DNA from: Rutstroemia sp. NJR-2017a BVV2
Lineage: Eukaryota; Ascomycota; Leotiomycetes; Helotiales; Rutstroemiaceae
Length of the DNA stretch: 64,000 nt
Assembly (NCBI GenBank): GCA_002946415.1
Contig: NJPS01000048.1
Span: 1,116,001 to 1,180,000 of the forward strand
Direction: 5' to 3'
Shown: positions 56,003-64,000 of the stretch, one piece after another
Position numbering within the stretch: position 1 is the stretch's first letter
Layout: every line of letters begins with the position of its first letter
Notes under the pieces: model-generated
Databases searched by the model: none
Seen by the model: the letters and a program-made list of their open reading frames with translations, nothing else
Told to the model about the DNA's origin: nothing
Program-made: the position numbers and the translations under genes

Positions 56003-59000
56003 TTAGCAGTTCTGGAGATAGTTGCTTGGTACCAAGCCAGCGCGACCATTCTTTCCAGCTACTTCAGCCTCCCACCAGCCATCATCTTGATGCGTCATAA
56101 CCGCGAGAACGTCTCCCTTTGCAAAGCTCAATTCCTCTGGGATTGCAGCTTGATACATGTATAACGCACGAGCTAAGCAGTCTATTAGCATAGGATCATT
56201 GGTTAGGATCACTGAATACATACCAAAGTGTAAAATTGGACGACCTTCTCTGTTAAACTGTCGAACATCTGCAACACTCTTGCTTCGAGTTCGTGCAGTC
56301 AATTGCTGATCGTTGCCTCCACCATAATAACTCATCGCCCTGGATCCAGCCCCCGATCTACCGCTACTTCGTCCTTGAGAACCATAAGCATCATCTGGGG
56401 CTGGTGCCAATTGCATTGCCATGTTATTGATAGATTGACTGCTAGCAGGTCTTTCTTGTTGTGTGAACGGAGGTTTAACATGGCTGCTGCTTGGTCTTTC
56501 TTGTTGCTGGAATGGTGCTTTGACGTGGCTACTGCCCGGTCTCTCTTGCTGTGCAAAGGGCGCTGGAACATGACTGCTATTAGGTCTTTCTGGCTGTGCA
56601 AAAGGCGCTGGAGAGACAGCACGAGTAGTAGCGGCAGGGGAATTACGTTGATAGTAGCTATCAGAGTTTCGCTTTGGCTGTGGAGTAGATCCACCACGGG
56701 ATCGCACACTGCCCGCATATGGAGCAGGTGATGCAGGTTGAGGAGCTGAGCGCACCTCTGCTTGCGTTGGCGGACGAGGCGAGTAGCCACGTGAAGGTGC
56801 TGGAGATGTAGCTCTCGGCATTTCCGATCCTCTTGTGCCAGGGCGAGAACCGTAGGAAGCTGCTTGAGAATCTGGTCTCGGCTGCGGCGGGCTGAACATA
56901 TTCTGTGTTTGATCAATGTATTTTTGCCTAGTTTGTTGCATTGCTTTCGAGGTAAAAGCTGGTGATGGGAGACCGAGTCTCTCCACAGGTGTTTGGTCAT
57001 AAGACGGTGGCGGAGTGCCTCGCATACCGGCCATCAAAGCGCCGTTAGCCATCTGTGTTCCTATGGGTCTAGACGCTGGTGTCGCTCCAGGGGCAGGGGT
57101 TGCCACGCCATGGTATTTATCAGCAGAAACTCTTGTGGATGATGCTTTTGTTACTCCCTTCAGATCCGCTAGAGCTTGTGCTATGGGATCTAGCTCCTCT
57201 TCTGGATTTGGTGTAGCTGCATTTTGACCCAATGTGTTCTTCTTCTCTGGTGCAGCGACATCGAAAACATTATTCCCGATGTTTAACTGGAAGTTTGCAC
57301 GAGGATCAACAGGCTCTGGGCTGTTACTTGGTCTGTCTGTGATCATCATAGTCTGCGGTGCCGGCTGAATCATTCTTGAAGTAGGTCGCCTAGACGATGT
57401 GCTTTGGGCAGCAACGGTTGAGGTTGGGATGCTTTGAGAACTTGTATTTCTGGCCGACCATGTATTACGGCTAGCTGGAGTTGGCTTAGCGACAGTAGGA
57501 ACGTCCTTTTCTTTAGAGCTCTTTCGTCTGAATGGACTATGGCTCTGGAAGAATCCACTCTTCTTCTTCTGAACCGCCTTTTCTGGAGACGATGGGGCGG
57601 TAACTGGGTCTGGAATCGGAGCTGCTGCAGGAGCTGGAGCAGTTTGCTTCACTGGTGAAGCCTGCCCACTTGAGGGGTCTTGACTAGAGAGTGAAGTCGG
57701 ATTTGAATAATCACTTTGGGAGTCCCGACTTGATGGCCTGACTGGACTGTGGGCAGAACTCCTGTCCGAAGGTGCGGAGGGCGGTCCAGTTCGACACAAC
57801 ATCGTCATACCATCCATTGGGTAAGGATCGTGGGGCACCGAAGTCCCTTGATCTTGTATAGGTGCTGGAGCCTCCAAAGCCAACTGCCTCTGTTGCTGTT
57901 GTTGCTGTTGCTGCTGCTGTGGATCGTAAGGCAAGTGTATAGGTTTTGACCAGTCCATTTTTGGTATTCTTGAGCTGTCCGGACGTGGCTGATGATCGAG
58001 CGGGGGCTGTCGTGAACTGTCAGGACGCGGCTGGTACTCAAGCTGAGGTTGTCTTGCGCGTTCCTGCTGTTGCAAGCGATAGGCAGCTTGGGCTTGAGCT
58101 TGAGCGTGGGCCTGCGCTTGAGCTTGTTTTTGTCTCTCGGTTTGCTTCTGTCTCTCGTTTTGCTGATAATCGAGAGACTGCTGACGTTGTCTCGCTGATT
58201 GCTGATAGTCCATTGGAGGTTGTTGTCTTTGCCTTTCACTTTGCTGATGCTCTATCTGAGCTTGCTGTCTCTGTCTGTCCCCTTGTTGGTAATCTTGTGA
58301 TCGTCGCTCAGGCTGCTGATACTCGATCTGATGCTGGACTCGTGACCTGCCACCCTGTTGATAGCTAGCCTGAGATTGTGCCCTCGGTCTAGATTTGGCT
58401 GACGGGTATTCTTGAGAAGCTCGGATTACCGGCTCTGGCTCGTAATCTTCGACTTGCGCATGGCGAGACTTGTCCGGGGTTGGCGCAGACCTCTGTGGGG
58501 TAGTGGTTTGTTCTCGACTCTTTGGCGTCTCTTCACTATGAGCGAGGTCTTTGGGGATTGGGTTCTGAGGATCATGGTGAGATTCGTATGTAGAAGGTTG
58601 AGGCGAGGAACTCCTGTAGGCTGGATTGATAGTTCGTTGGAATTGCGCAACCGAATAAGCTTCATCCTCGGAAGCTTCTGATTGTGAATCAGCATCACCG
58701 CGGCAGAAATTAATATACTTTGGAGGATCTGGGATCTCTTGTCCAGTTCCACGCTCTTTGATGAAAGACATGATATCTTTCTCTACCTCGCAATCTTCAA
58801 GCGCAAGGCGAACCTTCTCGCACGAAGCATCATCACTAACACAAACGGTCGAGGCAATATTTGCGAAGCTCCACAAACTGCTTTTCAAGAAGTCAAGACG
58901 CTCTTCTTCGAGGTCTTGGAATTTATCTGCGGCTGCCTTCCAGTCTCTATTCCAGCGGCCTGTGGTGTCTTCCAAAATCTTGACGGCGTTCTCGTATTCT

Positions 59001-59673
59001 GTATTTGAAGCCGCAAGGTTGATTTGTGTTTTCTCCAGTTTTGCTTTATTTCTTCGTTCTTCTTGACCCATGACCATGTGGCCCTGCGCAAGATATCCTT
59101 TGATTTTGAGACATTCCTGCTCATACTTGTCTCGAGTCTGGCGTCGAACTTAGTAATAGTCTTAGTGATTGAAGTGATGTTAGCGTACCTTATTGACTTG
59201 CTGGGTTTGTTGTACTTTAATCTTCAATAACTTTTCTGTCCCATGTTGGACAATCTTTCTTCTTTCCTTCATCGCGCCTGCAAACGCCGCCAGCGGCTCC
59301 TCTAACTCTGTTTTCATTTGTGCTGCGATGGTCTGATGTGCCTTTCCCATCGCCTCGACCTCACCTCTCAAAGTATCCAGAGATACCCGCAGAGTTCCCG
59401 TCTCTTGCGATCCTAATGGCTTCTTAGATAATTGGAGGAGCTTGCGAGCATAGTCTTCCTCAAGAGCGGAGCGAGCTGTGCAAATTGATCAGCTTGCGAT
59501 ATATCGCCGTCAGATGTAAACATACCGCTATAGAAAGATTTTAATTCATCACAAGTCTGTTTTGCATGAAGCATACGTTGAATCAAAGGTTCCACACCAG
59601 CATCGTCTTTCCCCCAAAAATTATTTGCAAAACTCATGGTGACCGATGGTCCCTCAGATATTGTTCCAGGCAT
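56003..59673 (-). CDS. F-BAR/SH3 cytokinesis scaffold of Cdc15/Hof1/Imp2 type
   Basis: Cdc15-family proteins bend and bind the plasma membrane at the division site and link it to the actomyosin ring and septum machinery. Four exons on the minus strand, 59673-59526, 59475-59189, 59137-56224 and 56172-56003, join in frame to 1172 aa. The F-BAR domain covers about 1-290: SFANNFWGKDDAGVEPLIQR, ARSALEEDYARKLLQLSKK, a coiled segment, then TRDKYEQECLKIKGYLAQG. The middle 800 residues are disordered, with Gln-rich repeats (SERQRQQ-type, poly-Gln at about 57890-57921) and Pro/Ser-rich repeats (FAQQERPGSSH-type). An SH3 domain (ALYMYQAAIPEELSFAKGDV, then GWWEAEVAGKNGRAGLVPSN) occupies the last 56 residues. 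The last intron (51 bp) has no stop, so unspliced message would insert 17 residues just before the SH3 domain. Confidence 0.92.
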
Positions 59674-60896
59674 CTTGGGCTATTATTTTTTGGTTAATAT
59701 GTATGAAAAGCCTGGGAACAACGCCCGTCAAAGGGCAAGAATTAAGTGTATCGTATGAAAAACGAAATGAAAGGAGATGGAATTAAGTTTGGATCAGTTC
59801 TGTGAAGACTGTACGGAGAATGAAAGTTCAAGAATCCACAGAAGGGTCGGTATGCGGTATGCAAGAAGGTGGATTACTTGCTGTACACAACCGTGCTCTT
59901 GACTAAAAGGCTGTATCCTTTTGTTGATAGTAGCTTAAACTCGTTGACATGGTGATGAGGGGGCTGGTCGGTATTTTTTAAACTTTCCCCGGTCCATCAG
60001 GAAACTTGGGGTATGATTATGTAACTACGAGAAGCAGCGTGAGCAGGCATAAACAGCCCTCGACGGTGAGTATTAGTTAATTCCAGGGTTGAAAAGGTCG
60101 AAGCCTTGGAGAGACTGAAGTCCCATATTGGTCTGTGAGATTTTCATCTTCGGTAGATAGCTAGTACTGCACGGCATGATCTGAAAGTGGTGAGCGTCCA
60201 GGTGGGATTATTCGCAAATACCTCTGTCGAAACCACTCTTCAGCTGCTGCTTGCTACGAGTATGGCGATACCTCATGGTCAACACTCCTAATGGCGGCTG
60301 AGAAGCCCGTACCGTGGTCGCCAACGGCAAATCTACTGACGCCTTCCCCAATGGCCTTGGTCGAGATCGCGAAGTGATAAGAGCGCTCCTCGAATGAACG
60401 CAGGTACTTTCCCGCTGCCGTTATACTCCACCAGTGCTCCGTACCTACTTTTGTACTCGGTCAAGAGCGCAAACTGTGCCCTTTACAGTAGCCCCTAAAA
60501 GGACGAAAAGGGACAGTTACAGTAACTAGCCAAGTGCTTGAATGTATTTTCATGAAGGATTGTCGAAGGATAACGATACTTCGTAAGAACAACAACGGGC
60601 AAGTGGCCGACGGTGTCTCCAGAATCCTTTCAAATTGTGTCTTGATGTTTCCTCGCCCTGATTGAGGTTTGGGAGACGACATTTATGGCAAACCCCGCAA
60701 TTCCAGATCCCAAACCCCAAGTCCCAAATTCCAAATCCCCGTGTACTGGACTCCCAGCGAAGCTTGAACTACTGCCGTAATGTGAGACAGTGCGCAGCAA
60801 ATAGAAGGAGAGCATTGCGGTAATCCTCGTCGTTCTCCAGTCCTGTGTCCTGGGTTCATCGCACTGTCCCGTACTGCCAGCCTGCACCACAGTGCG

Positions 60897-60926
60897 TCGC
60901 CCTCGCCCTCGCCCTCGCCCTCGCCC
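60897..60926. repeat. Hexanucleotide repeat (CGCCCT)n
   Basis: About five copies of CGCCCT. Confidence 0.85.
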
Positions 60927-61016
60927 ATTTCCTTAACCGAGCATCGCAAAATCCTAGCTCCTCTTGCCGGACGAGCCTGAGAATCTCCAATTTCAACCTT
61001 AAAGTCGTAGTCCAGT

Positions 61017-61058
61017 CAGTGTACACTGTACTTACAGCCACTGCAGTGTACAGTACAC
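61017..61058. promoter_or_regulatory. Cluster of GTGTAC-type palindromes upstream of NOT1
   Basis: CAGTGTACACTG (61017-61028), CACTGCAGTG (61039-61048) and GTGTAC-A-GTACAC (61046-61058) are perfect palindromes, and CAGTGTAC is repeated directly. They lie about 310-350 bp before the ATG; any factor that binds is unknown. Confidence 0.3.
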
Positions 61059-61364
61059 ACACAGTACAGTCTTGCGGACAGACCACCACCACCAAAAGCC
61101 CCACAAGGAAACACATCGTCCAAAATCCTTTCCGGAACAACCCTCAACTACCTACTGCTGCTACCTTACCACCTCGACCTACCCACCACCCACCTTACAC
61201 CACTATCCAGCAATATACCTCCCATAATATCATCGCGCATACCACATTCATCTCCAATTTCTCTTCCATGTCCACTCCTCCCAGATAGATCTCCTTTCAT
61301 CTTGCAAGAAGATTGAGAGGTAGCTCTGCGGGAGTGGGTCTGCGCCAAAATACAACTATCTTCG

Positions 61365-64000
61365 ATGGTGAATTCAAGAGGGGGGACATTTACACCTTCA
61401 CCGGCGCAAACAATCGTGACAGGAGTTAGTCATTCGCCTCACGGCTCACATCATTCGACCTTCAGTACTGGCGCCAGCCCATCTACCAACAGTCCAATCG
61501 GTTCGAGCTCCGTCAACAAAATCGTCGTCGCTCAGGTTTACTTGTTACTCGGCACAATTAAGGAAGACAAAGATCGCACAAAGTGGGAACAGCAAGCTGA
61601 ACAACTCAGAAAGGTACGCAACAAATTTGCTAGTTTGCTGCAGTGTCTGGGACGATATCTAATAAACGGCCTTTCTTAGCTGGTTGATGAGCACGGCATG
61701 GAAGTATACTCAAAATACTTCTGCCGGCTTGTGGTTGGCAATGCACCTCAAATATTTCCTGGTCTTAATCGAGCCGTTCTTAATCCAGGCAACTATCAGA
61801 TCCTAGTGAACGAGGTGCGCAAGGTGTCCCACGATGTCGAACAAGCGGGAAAAATTGCAGAGTCGATAGAAACGGCAAACGAGGATATCTTTCGTGACTT
61901 TGACCTTTCGACTTTCATGGAACATTTTAAGCTAGACGCGCTCGAGAAGACAATTCTAGCACTTGCGTTCAAAACCGGTTCAAGGTCAGACCTTAAAACT
62001 AAAGGTAGGCGCATCCCCATCCCTTTGTTTCCCATTGGAGCTGACTGAACATCTGCAGCCGACGCCATTCTTTCTGCAAATTATTCATCTTTCCTGGAAT
62101 CTCTTTCAGGACCTAATCACGAAGACCTCTCACCTTCTTTCCTTGCCACAATTGTCGATCGGTTCGTACAAGGCCACCCTCCGAATTTCGACTCACAAGC
62201 GAAGATTGCCCTATTTCGAGCGATAGAATACCGTTATACACGTCACCTAGAAGCAGATATCCCTGCTCCTACAGAAGTCCTCGCGGCACTATTTCTAATG
62301 CATATTCTTACAGAGGGTAATCAGTTGGCTCTATACATTCAAAAGATCGGGTCAACGTTCACGTCAGATGAAGAAACATGTCGAGATCATCTGCGACGTG
62401 CTGGTGCTGGAAATATCAGTCTGGATGAAGAACAAGTGGCCGCAGCCTTACTTTATACCGCCATTAGTCGAACACCTACATTCTCCTCGCAAGTGCTGGT
62501 TAGCAGTATCCGAAAAGAGGTTCCTGCTGGGTTTAATTGGCAACGCGTGGTATCATGCTTCGATACAACCGATCTGAGAATATCTCCGCACCAATTCCTA
62601 GCAATATACGAAGCCTTGCGGCCAGTTGCCCTGGAGGATCCTGCTATCGTTCAGCAATTAATAGGTGGTACTTGGCAGTTTTCCGAAACCCAACTATCCT
62701 TCATCAGTGCCTATGCATCCTTAACCCCTAAAGACCTTGATGCTTCTACTATCCCAGGTCTTCAACCATCATTCACCTTGGACGATTATGCTGAATCTAA
62801 GCCGGAGGTTCGGACGCGCGCGGAGTATGCTGTGAAGCATCCCCTTGTTTCTATGAGCACTATGTCATCTGTCTTCCTTGTGGCTCTAAGAACACCGCAA
62901 TCGTCAGAAACAGTGGAAGCAAAACGATTGTTTCAAGAAGTCGTAGTTCCAAATCTTGATATTTTCCTTGTCTCGGCTTTTGGCGTGCCTCCTAAATGGC
63001 CAGACCTAGCTGTTGAGACAATCAACAATCTCTTTGACCGTTTCTTATTCAGATTCGATCCCAATTACGATTTTGTTCTCGACAGCCTGTGGCGAAAGGA
63101 CAAGAGCTGGGTAGCGCAACGTTTGATGGATGCTCACGTCAAGGCACCTCTACAACTTCCCACGATACTTGATCATGCGGTGAAACACGATTGGCTCCAG
63201 GAGTTGGTATTGATGCTGAATGGATTTGGGCTCGATCTCGCTGCACTTGCACATTCGCGTGGTATGCTGGATCTCAAAGATTGGAAAGCCATGAACATGT
63301 CGCGCGAGGACGAATTAGGAACAGCTCTTCTGACTTTTCTCAGCATCAAAGCCCAGCATGAGCTTGCGTTCCAGCGTACCAAGCAGGAACACAGTATTAT
63401 GCTGCCAGTGAAAACGGTTTTCGCTATGCTAAACGTCTTAGAGGATATTCTGCCAAAGGAGCCCTCGGCGCAACTCATAGCAGTTCAGCGAACTTGCATC
63501 ACTGCCTACCCTCGATTGATCAATTACGGCCAAGACGATGAGCTCGACCGAATAATCGATGCTAATGGTTTGGACACAAATGCGTTATCAGAACATGCTG
63601 TTGGTGTTATGGAACAGCACTACAAGCAGATGTATAGCAATGAGCTTGAGGTTCGAGACGTCGTTCAAGCTTTGGCCGGATATAAGCAGTCACATATTCC
63701 TGCTCAACAAGATGTGTTCGCTTGCATGATTCACGGTCTCTTTGATGAATACGTACTATACTATACCTATCCTTTGGAGGCACTCGCAACTACGGCAGTT
63801 CTGTTCGGTGGAATAATCTCTCACAAGCTTATTGCTGATCTCCCCTTGGAGATTGGTCTGGGAATGATTCTTGAAGCCGTTCGGGACCATCCTCCTGAAG
63901 ATTCAATGTACAAATTTGGACTTCAGGCCCTTATACAACTCCTCGGTCGCTTACAAGAATGGCCCGGCTTCTGCCACCAACTGCTACAAGTTCCAGGTCT
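61365..64000 (+). CDS. NOT1: NOT1, scaffold of the CCR4-NOT complex (5' part)
   Basis: Not1 (CDC39) is the large scaffold of the CCR4-NOT deadenylase complex that holds the Ccr4/Caf1 nucleases and translation repressors. Exons are 61365-61613, 61680-62004 and 62059 to the window end, with two introns of 66 and 54 bp. The window covers about the first 840 residues; the family is about 2100-2300 aa, so the gene continues. Residues 1-50 are Ser/Thr-rich. Recognisable N-terminal HEAT-like segments are YSKYFCRLVVGNAPQIFPG, FMEHFKLDALEKTILALAF, then EDLSPSFLATIVDRFVQG and VPAGFNWQRVVSCFDTTDLR, SQLLSF-like stretches and NYDFVLDSLWRKDKSWVAQR. The MIF4G domain would lie beyond the edge. The start at 61365 is the first ATG before a continuous frame; upstream exons cannot be ruled out. 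Confidence 0.9.

Larger units (their letters stand above)
59674..61364. other. Divergent intergenic region between Cdc15-type gene and NOT1
   Basis: No gene seen. It contains the (CCCTCG)n repeat at 60897-60926, (CCCAAAT/CCCAAAC)-type imperfect repeats at about 60690-60740, and a palindrome cluster at 61017-61058 (see findings). CT/CA-rich leader sequence precedes the NOT1 start. Confidence 0.5.

Overview
This is a eukaryotic window, most likely from a filamentous ascomycete. Genes are split by many short introns (about 50-100 bp, GTAAGT/GTATGT donors, YAG acceptors), intergenic stretches run 1-4 kb, and the proteome is typical of Pezizomycotina (DUF7707 and DUF3176 proteins, a DUF3824-like protein, a long La-motif/DM15 protein, a Q-rich F-BAR/SH3 cytokinesis protein). 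Protein style and moderate GC suggest Leotiomycetes (Sclerotiniaceae-like), but that placement is an inference. All exon boundaries below were read by eye from frame continuity and splice signals.

Layout, left to right. The window opens inside an SFT2-type Golgi membrane protein (1-1013, +). Next come a LARP1-type RNA-binding protein with a long leader (4369-7752, +), an FtsJ-like methyltransferase (9878-11758, +), a ferric reductase (12725-14767, +) and a six-exon gene fusing a FAR1/WRKY-GCM1-like zinc finger to an omega-type glutathione transferase (15448-17833, +). An intronless amidoligase (19345-20502, -) and a DUF7707 GPI-type protein (21509-22217, -) follow, then a gene-poor 4 kb. The next block holds an MFS transporter (26324-28289, +), a secreted Cys-rich GPI-type protein (29266-30372, +), NPR3 of the GATOR1/SEACIT complex (31259-33557, -), divergent COX19 (35081-35622, -) and a GFA/CENP-V-fold protein (35884-36478, +), and a 740-aa Arg/Ser/Gly-rich DUF3824-like protein (38547-40769, +).

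From about 41 to 53.8 kb the window is gene-poor and decayed. It holds an AT-rich relic with a 261-bp LTR-like unit, a DUF3176 membrane protein gene with a damaged-looking splice acceptor (44607-46925, -), an orphan C-terminal fragment of bleomycin hydrolase (about 48336-48700, -), several minisatellites and about 5 kb without a convincing gene. Core genes resume with seipin (53881 to about 55323, -), a Cdc15/Hof1-type F-BAR/SH3 protein (56003-59673, -) and the 5' part of NOT1 of the CCR4-NOT complex (61365 to beyond 64000, +).

The genes do not form a pathway cluster; most are unrelated housekeeping genes. The least ordinary items are the zinc-finger/GST fusion, the eukaryotic amidoligase, the bleomycin hydrolase remnant, the possibly RIP-damaged DUF3176 gene beside a retroelement relic, tandem stem-loops in front of the LARP1-type gene, and a repeated within-gene switch from C-rich to G-rich coding strand seen in several genes.
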